Below, in pieces: positions 37,361-47,226 of a stretch of 64,000 nucleotides of DNA. The stretch's first letter is position 1; every line of letters starts with the position of its first letter. The DNA is taken from positions 1-64,000 of the forward strand of contig CAMCRV010000006.1 in the NCBI GenBank assembly GCA_945877365.1. Reading direction: 5' to 3'. The stretch is from an uncultured Clostridia bacterium (GTDB lineage: Bacteria > Bacillota > Clostridia > Oscillospirales > Oscillospiraceae). Under the pieces are notes generated by a model. The model did not search any database. It saw nothing but the letters and a program-made list of their open reading frames with translations, and had not been told where the DNA came from. Position numbers and translations under genes: made by a program.

Positions 37361-39309
37361 TCACCGTGGCCAAAAGCGCCGGCTTCTGTTTTGGTGTCAG
37401 CCGGGCGGTAGAGCTGGTGGAGCAGGCAGCGGCGAAGGGGAAGAAGGTTGCAACCCTTGGTCCCATCATCCACAATCGCCATGTGGTGGAGCACTTTCAT
37501 TCTCTGGGTGTCCGGGTGATTGAGCAGCCGGAAGATGCGCAGCCGGGTGAAACGGTGATCATCCGCTCCCATGGTGTGTCCCGGGATGTTTACAGCCGTC
37601 TGGAGCAACAGGGTGTGGATATCATTGATGCAACCTGTCCTTTCGTAAAGCGGATCCACGGAATTGTCAGCCGGGCTGAGGAGGAGGGGCGTCTTCCGGT
37701 GATCATCGGCACCCCCACACACCCGGAGGTGGAGGGAATCGCAGGCTGGTGCAGCGACTGCAGGGTATTTGCCACCCCGGAGGAGCTGGAGAACTGGGCC
37801 AAAAGCCTTCCCAACCGGGAGGACATGGCGATTTGTATGGTTTGCCAAACCACCTCCACAGAAAATTTGTGGAAATTATGCGGAAATTTTGCAAAAAAAG
37901 AGTTTACTAACTTGAAAATTTTTGATACAATATGCAAAGCAACGGAATGTAGGCAAAACGAAGCAGCACAGTTGAGTAAAAAGTGTCAGGCGATGGTCGT
38001 TGTAGGAGATCTCAAAAGTTCCAACACAGGCCGACTAGCTGTCATTTGCCGGGAGCACTGCGACAAGGTTTTTCTGGTGGACAATGCCACCGAGCTGAAA
38101 GCTGAAGATTTTCGTGGTGTCACAGATGTTGGAATCACGGCCGGGGCATCCACTCCGGCGTGGATTATAAAGGAGGTCAACAAGACTATGAGCGAAATTA
38201 CCAATGTTGAGGCTGTACAGGAGGAGAACTTTGCCGAGCTTCTCGAGCAGTCCATCAAGACTTTAAATACAGGAGACAAGGTTCTGGGAACCGTTACCGC
38301 CATCGGAAACACCGAAGTCCAGATCGATCTGGGCACCAAGCATGCCGGTTACATTCCTTATGATGAAGTCAGCGCTGATCCTGCCGTTAAGCCCGAGGAT
38401 ATTCTCCATGTGGGCGATGAGATTGAGGTCTTTGTGGTTCGTGTCAACGACCAGGAGGGCACTGTTCAGCTGTCCAAGAAGAAGCTGGACGGCCTGAAGA
38501 TCTGGGACGACATGGCTGCCTTTGCCGAGGACAAGACCACCATTGAAGCTACCATCACCGAAGAGAACAAGGGCGGCCTGGTTGCCACCTACAAGGGCAT
38601 CCGGGTGTTCATCCCCGCCTCCCAGTCCGGCGTTGCCAAGGGCGGCGACATGGCTGGCATGGTGGGCAAGACCGTCAGCATGAAGATCACCGAGGTCAAC
38701 CGCGCCCGTCGTCGTGTCATCGGTTCCATCCGCGCTGTCACCTCCGAGGCTCGCAAGGCCAATCAGGAGAAGATCTGGGCCGAGATCGAGAACGGCAAGA
38801 AGTACCACGGCGTTGTCAAGTCCCTGACTTCCTACGGCGCCTTTGTGGATATCGGCGGCGTGGACGGCATGGTTCATGTTTCCGAGCTGAGCTGGAACCG
38901 CATCAAGAATCCTGCTGAGGTTGTCAAGGTGGGCGACGAGATCGATGTCTATGTCATCTCCTTCGATCCCGAGAAGCATAAGATCTCTCTGGGCTACAAG
39001 ACCGCTGAGATGAACCCCTGGAACCAGTTCATGACCAAGTACAATGTGGGCGATGTTGTGGATGCCAAGATTGTCAAGCTGATGACCTTCGGCGCCTTCG
39101 CTGAGATTCTGCCCGGCGTTGACGGCCTGATCCACATTTCTCAGATTGCTGATCGCCGTATTGGCAAGCCCGAGGATGTTCTGTCCGAGGGTCAGGATGT
39201 CAAGGTTAAGATCACCGACATCGACGCTGAGAACAAGCGTATCTCCCTGTCCATCCGCGCTCTGCTGGAGGATTCCGCAGAGAATGCCGAGGCAGCCGAC
39301 GCTGAGTAA
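37357..39309 (+). CDS. ispH-rpsA: Fusion of 4-hydroxy-3-methylbut-2-enyl diphosphate reductase (IspH) and S1-domain protein (RpsA-like)
   Basis: IspH motifs (AKSAGFCFGVSRAV, IIRSHGVSRDVY, DATCPFV, GASTP) then S1 repeats. Confidence 0.94.
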   Translation: MITVAKSAGFCFGVSRAVELVEQAAAKGKKVATLGPIIHNRHVVEHFHSLGVRVIEQPEDAQPGETVIIRSHGVSRDVYSRLEQQGVDIIDATCPFVKRIHGIVSRAEEEGRLPVIIGTPTHPEVEGIAGWCSDCRVFATPEELENWAKSLPNREDMAICMVCQTTSTENLWKLCGNFAKKEFTNLKIFDTICKATECRQNEAAQLSKKCQAMVVVGDLKSSNTGRLAVICREHCDKVFLVDNATELKAEDFRGVTDVGITAGASTPAWIIKEVNKTMSEITNVEAVQEENFAELLEQSIKTLNTGDKVLGTVTAIGNTEVQIDLGTKHAGYIPYDEVSADPAVKPEDILHVGDEIEVFVVRVNDQEGTVQLSKKKLDGLKIWDDMAAFAEDKTTIEATITEENKGGLVATYKGIRVFIPASQSGVAKGGDMAGMVGKTVSMKITEVNRARRRVIGSIRAVTSEARKANQEKIWAEIENGKKYHGVVKSLTSYGAFVDIGGVDGMVHVSELSWNRIKNPAEVVKVGDEIDVYVISFDPEKHKISLGYKTAEMNPWNQFMTKYNVGDVVDAKIVKLMTFGAFAEILPGVDGLIHISQIADRRIGKPEDVLSEGQDVKVKITDIDAENKRISLSIRALLEDSAENAEAADAE

Positions 39310-39317
39310 TTGGATTC

Positions 39318-39353
39318 AAAAATACCGGGACTGCCTTAGTCCCGGTATTTTTT
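39318..39353 (+). terminator. Intrinsic terminator
   Basis: AAATACCGGGACTGCCTTAGTCCCGGTATTTTTTA. Confidence 0.8.
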
Positions 39354-39366
39354 ACAGGAGGATTTT

Positions 39367-39648
39367 ATGGTTAAGCATATTGTGCTGTACACCCTGAAAG
39401 AGGGCGTGGACAAAGACGAAGCTGTGAAGCTGATTGCCTCCGTTCTGGAGCCGCTGGTGGGCAAAATCCCCGGCCTGCTGGAACTGGAGGTACGCCGGGC
39501 TTTCAACGGCATGGATTACGCCCTGTATTCTGTGTTTGAAAGCCGGGAGGCTCTGGAAACCTATGCGGTGCATCCGCTCCATCAGGAGGCAAAGACCCAT
39601 TTCTTTCACCTGCTGGACAGCCGCGTGGCAGCTGACTACGAGGTATAA
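39367..39648 (+). CDS. Dabb family (stress-responsive A/B barrel) protein
   Basis: MVKHIVLYTLKEGVDKDEAVKLIA...; HPLHQEAKTHFFHLLDSRVAADYEV. Confidence 0.88.
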   Translation: MVKHIVLYTLKEGVDKDEAVKLIASVLEPLVGKIPGLLELEVRRAFNGMDYALYSVFESREALETYAVHPLHQEAKTHFFHLLDSRVAADYEV

Positions 39649-39670
39649 AAAGAAGGATCCCATGTCAACA

Positions 39671-39845
39671 ATTGGGGTAAGTGATCTTTAGCTGAGTTAG
39701 GAATGATGAGTGCCCCCTTGCCTCTCCCTTTGGGAGAGGTGCCCCCGCAGGGGGCGGAGAGGGCCCTCTCAGTCACGGCCAAGGCCGTGACAGCTCCCCC
39801 AAAGGGGAGAGCCAAGAAATCGCTAAATACTGCTTTCCCCAACTA
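39671..39845. mobile_element. MITE-like intergenic repeat with imperfect terminal inverted repeats
   Basis: ATTGGGGTAAGTGATCTTTAGC versus rc of right end AGTTGGGGAAAGCAGTATTTAGC; internal CTCTCCCTTTGGGAGAG, TCACGGCCAAGGCCGTGA hairpins. Confidence 0.7.
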
Positions 39846-39857
39846 TGGAAGCATAGC

Positions 39858-39898
39858 CAAAAAAACCGCAGCTCCGATGCTGGAGCTGCGTTTTTTTT
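39858..39898. terminator. Intrinsic terminator
   Basis: AAAAAAACCGCAGCTCCGATGCTGGAGCTGCGTTTTTTTT. Confidence 0.8.
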
Positions 39899-41114
39899 AC
39901 TTCGCGGACAGATCCACGCTTCTGCGGAGCATGGACAGGGGAGGTACCTGCCGGGGTAAGCGGATGTAAAATTTCATCTGGGGTGTTTTGGGCTCGGAAA
40001 TAGGTGTGCCTTCAGAATCGGTCATGTCCTCGGCAACAATGGGGAAGGGGCGCAGGTCGGGGCCGACAACCTCCAATTCGCTGCCCTCCGGGAACTTGTT
40101 GTTCAGGCTGCACAGGGCAAGACCGGTTTCATCGCACTGCTCCACCTTGGCGCAGATCTGCCAATCCCGGATGTACCGGGAAGTTTCCGTGTACTGCCCC
40201 GGCTGACCAAAGTAAAAGCCGGTGGAGTAATTCCGATGAGAGATATGCTCCACTTCGTCACGCCAGACAGGATCCACAGGCCGTCCCGCAGCCACATCGT
40301 CAATGCAGTGCCGGTACGCCCCGGTGACGATGGCGGCATAGTAGGCGGATTTGGCGCGGCCTTCAATTTTGATGCAGTCGATACCGGCATCCATCAGCTC
40401 CTTCAGATGGTCGATGGTGCACATATCCCGGGAATTCATAATATAGGTGCCCTTTTCATCCTCGTACACCGGGAAATACTCCCCGGGGCGTTTTTCTTCC
40501 ATCAGGGCGTATTGATACCGGCAGGGCTGGGCGCAGGCACCCCGGTTGGAGTCCCGCCCTGTCATATAGTTGCTCAGCAAACATCGGCCGGAATAGCTGA
40601 CGCACATGGCGCCGTGACCGAAGGTTTCAATTTCCAGCTGTGGGTCTACCTTTTGGCGAATTTCAGCGATTTCCTTCAGACTCAGCTCCCGAGCCAGTAC
40701 CACACGCTTGGCTCCCAGATCAAACCATGCCTGGGCGCAGGCGTAGTTGGCGATGGACTGCTGGGTGGAGATGTGCCGCTGGCAGTGGGGGGCATATTTC
40801 CCGGCCAGGGTGAAGGCACCCAGATCGGCAACAATCAGGGCATCCACCCCGGCGTCGTCCAGCTGCTCCAGATAGGGGGGCAGCTGGGCGATTTCCTCAT
40901 TTCTGGGCATGGTGTTTACCGTCACATGACAGGCTACACCATGTTCATGGGCGAATTTTACGGCGGCAGGGAGTTCCTCCGGGGTGAAATTTCCGGCAAA
41001 GGAGCGCATACCGAAATCTGTGCCTGCCAGATAGACAGCATCCGCGCCATAGAGAACGGACATTTTCAGCCGTTCCATATCCCCCGCAGGGGAGAGAAGC
41101 TCCAGTTTTCCCAT
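39897..41114 (-). CDS. Peptidase U32 family protein
   Basis: ELLSPAGDMERLKMSVLYGADAVYLAG; ETFGHGAMCVSYSGRCLLSNYMTGRDSNRGACAQPCRYQY. Confidence 0.94.
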   Translation of the reverse strand: MGKLELLSPAGDMERLKMSVLYGADAVYLAGTDFGMRSFAGNFTPEELPAAVKFAHEHGVACHVTVNTMPRNEEIAQLPPYLEQLDDAGVDALIVADLGAFTLAGKYAPHCQRHISTQQSIANYACAQAWFDLGAKRVVLARELSLKEIAEIRQKVDPQLEIETFGHGAMCVSYSGRCLLSNYMTGRDSNRGACAQPCRYQYALMEEKRPGEYFPVYEDEKGTYIMNSRDMCTIDHLKELMDAGIDCIKIEGRAKSAYYAAIVTGAYRHCIDDVAAGRPVDPVWRDEVEHISHRNYSTGFYFGQPGQYTETSRYIRDWQICAKVEQCDETGLALCSLNNKFPEGSELEVVGPDLRPFPIVAEDMTDSEGTPISEPKTPQMKFYIRLPRQVPPLSMLRRSVDLSAK

Positions 41115-41119
41115 CCTCC

Positions 41120-42646
41120 TTACCTCAAAGCCGCAATGAAGGCATTGTGCTCGTCCAGAGTGACGGAGAACTTATGGCTTCCGGTGGAAGGATCCAAAAC
41201 ATAGTAGAAGTAATTGGTATCTGCCGGGTTCAGGGCAGCCTTCAGGCTGGCAAGACCGGGGTTGGAGATGGCGCCGGGGGTCAGACCGGTGTGCAGATAG
41301 GTGTTGTAGGGGCTGTCCACCCGGAGATCCTCAGCCGTGAGATCGGTTTTGCCCTCAAGAGCGTAGACAATGGCGGCATCGATGTTCAGGTAGGCAGGGT
41401 TGCCGCCCCACCGGAACAGACGGTTGAAGATGACAGAGGAGATCATGGGGCTTTCGTCATCGCCGGAGGTCTCCTTTTCGATGAGAGAGGCGGTGATCAC
41501 CACATCCCGAACGGTAAAGAGACTCCGGGCAATCTGATCCTCCGATTTTCCCTCAGCACGCATGGCCTCGCTGATGCGATAGTTCAGGCTGTCAATCTGG
41601 CTCCTGAGATCGTCGTTGAACCGGTTGCTGAAGTTGTCCAGCATCTTTTCCAGAACATCTCTGGGATCGGAGTTCTTGTAAAAATCATAGGTGTCCGGGA
41701 AGAGGAAGCCTTCCAGACAGTACTTGTCTCCCCGTTCCACGCCCTCCAGGAACCAGTAGTCATCCAGCTCGCCGCTGGCGGCATACTCGGCCAGATCCTT
41801 GGCGGTGCAGACCCGCTTTTCCTCCAGCAGGGCGAAAATCTGACGGCAGGTGAAGCCCTCGGGAATCAGAACATTCTCCACAACCTCCCGGTTGGAGCTG
41901 GGGGACATCATGTTTACCAGAGCGTGATAGTCATACAGGGTGTTCAGATCCCAGATGCCGGGCTTAATCTCCCCTTCGTCCACGGCAAGGTCGGCATAGA
42001 GCTTAAACAGCCCCGGGTAGCGGATCAGGCCGTTTTTGTGGAGCTTCTCGATGATATCATCCATGGTGTCGGATTCATAGATGGTGATGGTGACGGGCTT
42101 GTCCTCCCGGCCAAAGGCCAGCACATCCGCCGCGCAGACCCAGAGCATCCGCCCCAGAGTGGAACCGGCTACCAGAATAATGGCCAGCCAGACACAGGTC
42201 ACGGCGATCTGAGGCAGACCGAAGAGAAACTCACCGCCTTTGCGCTTGGGTCGACCCTTCCGCACCGGCCGTTCCCGGTGTTCCGGTTCGGCAGCGGAGG
42301 GTGTATTCAGAATCTGATCGAGCTCCGTTCCGTCGCCAAGGATATCCTGCAATTCCGGATCCCGGATAAGCTCCTCAGATGGCTGCTCTGTCTGTTCCGG
42401 AATAGCTTCAGTTGGGGGAACCGGGGACTCCTCCGGCATTTCCGGTTGAGGCGCATCCGACTCCTGACCATCCGGAATGCTCAGATCAAAGGGAGCTTCC
42501 GGAGCAGCAGGCTCCTCAGCAGCATAATCCTGCTGCCAATCGTGATAGGTAGGCTCGGGGAAATCCGCCTGGAAATCCACAGAATCGGGTTCCTGAGGTG
42601 GAATTTCAGAGAATTCATCCCGTTCGGGGTAATCGTTTCGTTCCAT
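41120..42646 (-). CDS. mltG: Endolytic transglycosylase MltG
   Basis: YceG/MltG signature: LEGFLFPDTYDF, ITASLIEKET, YNTYLHTGLTPGAISNPGLASLKAALNP. Confidence 0.93.
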   Translation of the reverse strand: MERNDYPERDEFSEIPPQEPDSVDFQADFPEPTYHDWQQDYAAEEPAAPEAPFDLSIPDGQESDAPQPEMPEESPVPPTEAIPEQTEQPSEELIRDPELQDILGDGTELDQILNTPSAAEPEHRERPVRKGRPKRKGGEFLFGLPQIAVTCVWLAIILVAGSTLGRMLWVCAADVLAFGREDKPVTITIYESDTMDDIIEKLHKNGLIRYPGLFKLYADLAVDEGEIKPGIWDLNTLYDYHALVNMMSPSSNREVVENVLIPEGFTCRQIFALLEEKRVCTAKDLAEYAASGELDDYWFLEGVERGDKYCLEGFLFPDTYDFYKNSDPRDVLEKMLDNFSNRFNDDLRSQIDSLNYRISEAMRAEGKSEDQIARSLFTVRDVVITASLIEKETSGDDESPMISSVIFNRLFRWGGNPAYLNIDAAIVYALEGKTDLTAEDLRVDSPYNTYLHTGLTPGAISNPGLASLKAALNPADTNYFYYVLDPSTGSHKFSVTLDEHNAFIAALR

Positions 42647-42659
42647 GTAATTCCTCCTG

Positions 42660-43202
42660 TTATCGGATCACAATTTGCCGACGGACGGTTTCGGCGGCTT
42701 CGGGTCCCTTCAGGGCTTCAATCAGCTTCAGTCCAAAGGGAATGGCGCAGCCGGCGGAGGTGCCGGTGATCAGTCTGCCGTCCTGAACGGCAGAAGCATT
42801 TGCAGCCATATTGGCACCGCCCATGCCGTCCTCACAGCCGGGGTAGCAGGTGCAGGTCTTTCCGTCGGTGATTCCCAGATCGGCAAGCACCGTGGGGCCT
42901 GCGCAGATGGCGGCTACATACTTTCCATCTTGCCATGCCCGAGCCAGAGCATCCATAGCCCCCTTGCTTGCCCGGCAGGAGGCCACGCCTCCCAGTCCGC
43001 CGGGGAGAACGATCATTTCCAGATCGGAAAAATCGGCTTCCGCAAGGGTGATGTCGGCCTCCACACCGATTCCGTGGCTGCCTTTGACAATTTTTCCGTT
43101 GATACCAACGGTGGTCACTTTCACGCCGGCTCTGCGGAGCAGATCCACAGGAGCGATGGCTTCGGTTTCTTCAAATCCGGTTCCCAACAGAACATATACC
43201 AT
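42660..43202 (-). CDS. DJ-1/PfpI (ThiJ) family protein
   Basis: VYVLLGTGFEETEAIAPVDLLRRAGV...; AAICAGPTVL; CYPGCE. Confidence 0.92.
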   Translation of the reverse strand: MVYVLLGTGFEETEAIAPVDLLRRAGVKVTTVGINGKIVKGSHGIGVEADITLAEADFSDLEMIVLPGGLGGVASCRASKGAMDALARAWQDGKYVAAICAGPTVLADLGITDGKTCTCYPGCEDGMGGANMAANASAVQDGRLITGTSAGCAIPFGLKLIEALKGPEAAETVRRQIVIR

Positions 43203-43204
43203 GG

Positions 43205-43873
43205 TTAATCCTCCAAACAATTCCTGACAAGGCGGTAGATTTCTTCGTGAATATCCTCAATGGCGCGCATTTTGCCGTCGGCGACACACTGGATGACCTT
43301 CCAGCCGTAGAATTCTGCGGCGGCTTTTCCGCAGCGGCGGCAGGCGGCCAGATAAGCAAGATCCTGCTCGTGAATGTCGGCGTGGGTATGCGTATCCTGT
43401 TCCCGACGGCGCATCATGGTTTCCGTAAAGTCTGTGGGCACATCCAGATACAGGATCAGATCCGGCCGGGGCAGCCCCAGCTTGCCGTACTCCAGGTCAT
43501 ACAGCCAGGATAAGAATGCCTTCCGGCCTTCCTCCGGCTCCTTGGAGGCCTGATGCACGGCGTTGGAGGTGGTGTAGCGGTCGGAAACCACCAGCCCTCC
43601 GTTTTCATACCACTCCCCCCAGTCCATTTTGTAGGAAGCGTAGCGGTCAACGGCATAGAAGGTGGAGGCGGCATAGGCGTTGACACTGTTGGGACTGGTG
43701 CCGAACTCTCCTCCCAGATACATTCGGATCAAGGCGGAGCTGGGCTCAGAATACCGGGGAAACACCAGCTTCTGAAAGGCAATCTGCTCCTGCTCCAGAC
43801 GGGAGGTGAGAAGCCGGAACTGCGTGGATTTGCCGGAGCCGTCAGTGCCTTCGATAACAATTAGTTTACCCAT
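43205..43873 (-). CDS. tmk: Thymidylate kinase
   Basis: MGKLIVIEGTDGSGKSTQFRLL; DRYTTSNAVHQ; LILYLDVP. Confidence 0.93.
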   Translation of the reverse strand: MGKLIVIEGTDGSGKSTQFRLLTSRLEQEQIAFQKLVFPRYSEPSSALIRMYLGGEFGTSPNSVNAYAASTFYAVDRYASYKMDWGEWYENGGLVVSDRYTTSNAVHQASKEPEEGRKAFLSWLYDLEYGKLGLPRPDLILYLDVPTDFTETMMRRREQDTHTHADIHEQDLAYLAACRRCGKAAAEFYGWKVIQCVADGKMRAIEDIHEEIYRLVRNCLED

Positions 43874-44099
43874 TTTGACGATGTCCTCCTTATACTGCGG
43901 ACATAATATCATAAGATACAATATATCATATTTCCCGGCGCTTGTCCACAGATGTTCCGCCGGCGGAAAGTGAATTTTCTGAAAACATCTGCCGCAGCAA
44001 AACGGCGCCTGTCGGGAAAACAGTTGCAAAGAGCAGCTTTATTTGCTATACTGTATCCCGAGATTTTATAGGAAAATACACAGATAAAGGATAAGACTT

Positions 44100-45284
44100 A
44101 TGACAGAAGTAACATTTGCACAGCTGGGTCTCAGCGACGCCATGCTGAAGGCATTGGAGAAGAAAGGTTACGGCTACCCCACCACCATTCAGGCGGAGGC
44201 CATTCCCCATTTCCTGCAGTGGAAGGATGTGATTGCCAAGGCGCCCACCGGCACCGGTAAGACCTTCGCTTTCGGAATCCCCATGATTGAGCATATTGAC
44301 CCGGAAAGCGACAGCGTTCAGGGGCTGATTCTGGCTCCCACCCGGGAGCTTGCTATCCAGATTGGTGACGAGCTTCGGGGATTGCTGACTTTTTATCAGG
44401 GAATCCGTGTGGCGGTGCTCTATGGCGGCACCGGAATCGGCGGACAGATCAAGCAGCTGGAGCGCAAGCCCCAGATTGTGGTGGCAACACCGGGTCGCCT
44501 GATGGATCACTACAACCGGAAAACCATCCGTCTGGATAAGGTTCAGACGGTGGTGCTGGACGAAGCCGACCGGATGCTGGATATGGGCTTTTTCAAGGAT
44601 GTCACCAGAATCATTGAGAAGGCAAAGAATCGGAAAAATCTGGGGCTGTTTTCCGCCACAATTTCTCAGGAGGTTATGACGGTCTCCTGGATGTATCAGC
44701 GTGATGAGGTGGAGATCACTGTGGAGGCACAGCAGCAGGATCGCCCGGATATCGACCAGTTCAGCCTGACCTGTACGCCTCTGGAAAAGGCAGAGCGCAC
44801 CCATCGGCTGATTCAGACCCAGGGCTTTGAGCGGGTGATCATTTTCTGCAATACCAAGCATATGTGCCAGCGGCTCTGCGATGATTTCCAGCGTGTTGGG
44901 CTGGACTGCGACTGCATCCACGGGGATGTCCGCCAGAACCAGCGGGAAAAGACCATGCAGCGCTTCCGGGATGGAAAGCTGCCTATCCTCATTGCCACGG
45001 ATGTGGCCTCCCGGGGGATCGATGTGGACGATGTGGACTGCGTCATCAACTATGATATCCCGGAGGAAAACGAATATTATGTCCACCGCATCGGCAGAAC
45101 CGGCCGAGCCAGACGCAAGGGCGTGGCTTGGAGCCTTGTGAGCAACTTCCCGGAAAAGGCAAAGCTGGATGAAATCTGCAAATTCTGCAATTTTACCGTT
45201 CAGCCCATGGTGATGGATGCTGAGGGTAACCTCTCTGTGGAGGAAGTCAAGACTCCGGCTCCTCCCAAAAGGAGATTCCGTTGA
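44100..45284 (+). CDS. DEAD/DEAH-box RNA helicase
   Basis: APTGTGKT, PTRELA, DEAD-like VLDEADRMLDMGF, SAT, HRIGRTGRA. Confidence 0.96.
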   Translation: MTEVTFAQLGLSDAMLKALEKKGYGYPTTIQAEAIPHFLQWKDVIAKAPTGTGKTFAFGIPMIEHIDPESDSVQGLILAPTRELAIQIGDELRGLLTFYQGIRVAVLYGGTGIGGQIKQLERKPQIVVATPGRLMDHYNRKTIRLDKVQTVVLDEADRMLDMGFFKDVTRIIEKAKNRKNLGLFSATISQEVMTVSWMYQRDEVEITVEAQQQDRPDIDQFSLTCTPLEKAERTHRLIQTQGFERVIIFCNTKHMCQRLCDDFQRVGLDCDCIHGDVRQNQREKTMQRFRDGKLPILIATDVASRGIDVDDVDCVINYDIPEENEYYVHRIGRTGRARRKGVAWSLVSNFPEKAKLDEICKFCNFTVQPMVMDAEGNLSVEEVKTPAPPKRRFR

Positions 45285-46171
45285 TCCCCCGGGAGCGTGG
45301 GTTTCTTCTGCTGACCAGCCATCTGGGAGATCCGGAGCGGAGGGTACTGAGCTACCCGCAGCTTCGGGATTTGGCGGCAAGGGTTGCCGCTTTTCCCCAT
45401 GGGGATGGGGAAGGGGAGCTGAGGGAATTCCACCTGCGGCAGATGGGCTGTTCGCAGGAGATGAGCAGCCGTGTTTTGCATCTGCTGGGGCAGGAGGCGG
45501 AGCTGGACTGGTATCTGTCCCGGGGGAAGCGGCAGGGCTGCATTCCGGTTTCCCGAATCAGTGCCGACTATCCGAGGCTGCTTCGATTCCGCTTGGGAGG
45601 GGAGACGCCCGGCTGCCTGTGGTGCCGGGGGGATTTGCAGCTGCTGAATACCCCCGCAGTGTCGCTGGTGGGATGCCGGGAGCTGAGGGAGGAAAACCGC
45701 CTGTTTGCGGAAGAAGTTGGGCGTCAGGCTGCATTGCAGGGGCTGACACTGGTCTCCGGGAATGCCCGGGGAGCGGATCGGGCCGCTCAGGAGAGCTGTC
45801 TGAAAGCTGGTGGCAGGGTCATCAGCATGGTTGCCGACGAGCTGATAAAGTGGAGACCCCGGGAGAATGCTCTCTATCTCAGTGAGGAGGACTTTGATGC
45901 CCCCTTTACCACCCAGAGAGCCATCAGCCGCAACCGCTGCATTCATGCCATGGGCGCCATGGTGTTTGTGGCGCAGGCCAATCTGGAAAAGGGCGGCAGC
46001 TGGTATGGGAGCGTGCAGAATCTGCGCCATGGCTGGAGCCATGTTGCTGTCTTTCGGGATGGAAGCGAGGCTGCCGAAAGGCTGATACAAATGGGTGCCA
46101 TCCTGGTTTCTCTGGAAGACCTGAAGGATTTTGCCCTCCTGGCGCAGCCGGAGCAGAACTTTCTGATCTAG
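45281..46171 (+). CDS. DprA/Smf-like Rossmann-fold DNA-processing protein (divergent)
   Basis: SLVGCRELREENRLFAEEVGRQAALQGLTLVSGNARGADRAAQESCLKAGG. Confidence 0.75.
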   Translation: MIPRERGFLLLTSHLGDPERRVLSYPQLRDLAARVAAFPHGDGEGELREFHLRQMGCSQEMSSRVLHLLGQEAELDWYLSRGKRQGCIPVSRISADYPRLLRFRLGGETPGCLWCRGDLQLLNTPAVSLVGCRELREENRLFAEEVGRQAALQGLTLVSGNARGADRAAQESCLKAGGRVISMVADELIKWRPRENALYLSEEDFDAPFTTQRAISRNRCIHAMGAMVFVAQANLEKGGSWYGSVQNLRHGWSHVAVFRDGSEAAERLIQMGAILVSLEDLKDFALLAQPEQNFLI

Positions 46172-46232
46172 GTCACAGGTCCTGTCTGCATTGGCAGACA
46201 GGACTTTTTTATGCGTCATAAGTAAAATATAG

Positions 46233-46261
46233 TTGACAAAGTAAAAATATAGATGTATAAT
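46233..46261 (+). promoter_or_regulatory. Consensus sigma-A promoter
   Basis: TTGACA-17 bp-TATAAT upstream of HTH gene. Confidence 0.85.
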
Positions 46262-46283
46262 ACGGGCAGAAAGGAGGCAGGCA

Positions 46284-46502
46284 ATGCGAAATCTGAAAAT
46301 GAAATTCCGCCGGATTGAGCTGGGTATGTCTCAGGCGGATCTGGCAAAACAAGCCGGAGTGACCCGGCAAACCATCAGCATGATCGAAGCCGGGGAATTT
46401 AACCCGTCCTTAAAGCTGTGTCTGGCAATCTGCCGGGCGCTGAAAACCACACTGAATGACCTGTTCTGGGAGGAGGAAGAACATGAAAATGAAGAAAACT
46501 AA
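46284..46502 (+). CDS. XRE-family HTH transcriptional regulator
   Basis: MRNLKMKFRRIELGMSQADLAKQAGVTRQTISMIEAGEFNPSLKLCLAICRALKTTLNDLFW. Confidence 0.93.
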   Translation: MRNLKMKFRRIELGMSQADLAKQAGVTRQTISMIEAGEFNPSLKLCLAICRALKTTLNDLFWEEEEHENEEN

Positions 46503-46944
46503 TCTGGACGAACGGCAGGAGGAGCAGCTCCTGCATATTGAGGAGAAGGGCTGCTGGTTTGCCTTCTGGGCACTGCTGGTGTCCATGTTTGTGCAGATGG
46601 CAGTGTTTGGCATGGGGAAATTTCAATATATCGCCGGAGAATGGGTGGTGTTTATGTGCCTTGCCCTGTATCTGGCAGTTTCCTGTATGCGTGCCGGGAT
46701 CTGGGACAGACATCTGAAGCCCAATGGAAAAACCAACTTTCTTGTCAGCCTTGGGGCGGCAGTGGTGTTTGGCGCAGTGCTTGCTGTTGTGAGTTACTTC
46801 AACTTCCATGAGTGGCAGGCTGCCCTGATCACCTTCTTTTTGATAGCGATAACTCTCTTTATCACGATTTTTGCAGCCCTTTCCCTGAGTGTATTTCTCT
46901 ACAAAAAACAGGTCAAGGCGCTGGAAGAAGCAGCGGAAGAATAA
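46483..46944 (+). CDS. DUF6773-like four-TM membrane protein
   Basis: KKTNLDERQEEQLLHIEEKGCWFAFWALLVSMFVQ...; overlaps HTH gene. Confidence 0.7.
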   Translation: MKMKKTNLDERQEEQLLHIEEKGCWFAFWALLVSMFVQMAVFGMGKFQYIAGEWVVFMCLALYLAVSCMRAGIWDRHLKPNGKTNFLVSLGAAVVFGAVLAVVSYFNFHEWQAALITFFLIAITLFITIFAALSLSVFLYKKQVKALEEAAEE

Positions 46945-46986
46945 GGAAAAGTCCCTTTAACGGCAGTTAAAGGGACTTTTTGCAGC

Positions 46987-47142
46987 TTATACCGGGAAAA
47001 ATTCGTAGTTTTCAAATTTCAGCCGATCCCCCACATCCACCCCGAAGGGCAGCAGGGCGATGGCGACTTCAGAAACTACCCCGGTGTCGTCATACCGGAC
47101 ATAGGCGTAGTCGCCACGGATATCGGTAACCGTGCAGAGCAT
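46987..47142 (-). CDS. Small conserved-looking protein (51 aa)
   Basis: MLCTVTDIRGDYAYVRYDDTGVVSEVAIALLPFGVDVGDRLKFENYEFFPV with RBS GGAGG; beta-barrel-like. Confidence 0.6.
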   Translation of the reverse strand: MLCTVTDIRGDYAYVRYDDTGVVSEVAIALLPFGVDVGDRLKFENYEFFPV

Positions 47143-47169
47143 ATTAACCTCCAAAGGAAATTGTGAAAT

Positions 47170-47195
47170 TCGCCCCCGGGAATCCCGGGGGCGAA
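47170..47195 (-). terminator. Terminator of nifJ
   Basis: CGCCCCCGGGAATCCCGGGGGCG. Confidence 0.75.
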
Positions 47196-47226
47196 CCTTG
47201 TTACTTAACAGGGCGTGTACGCGGAA

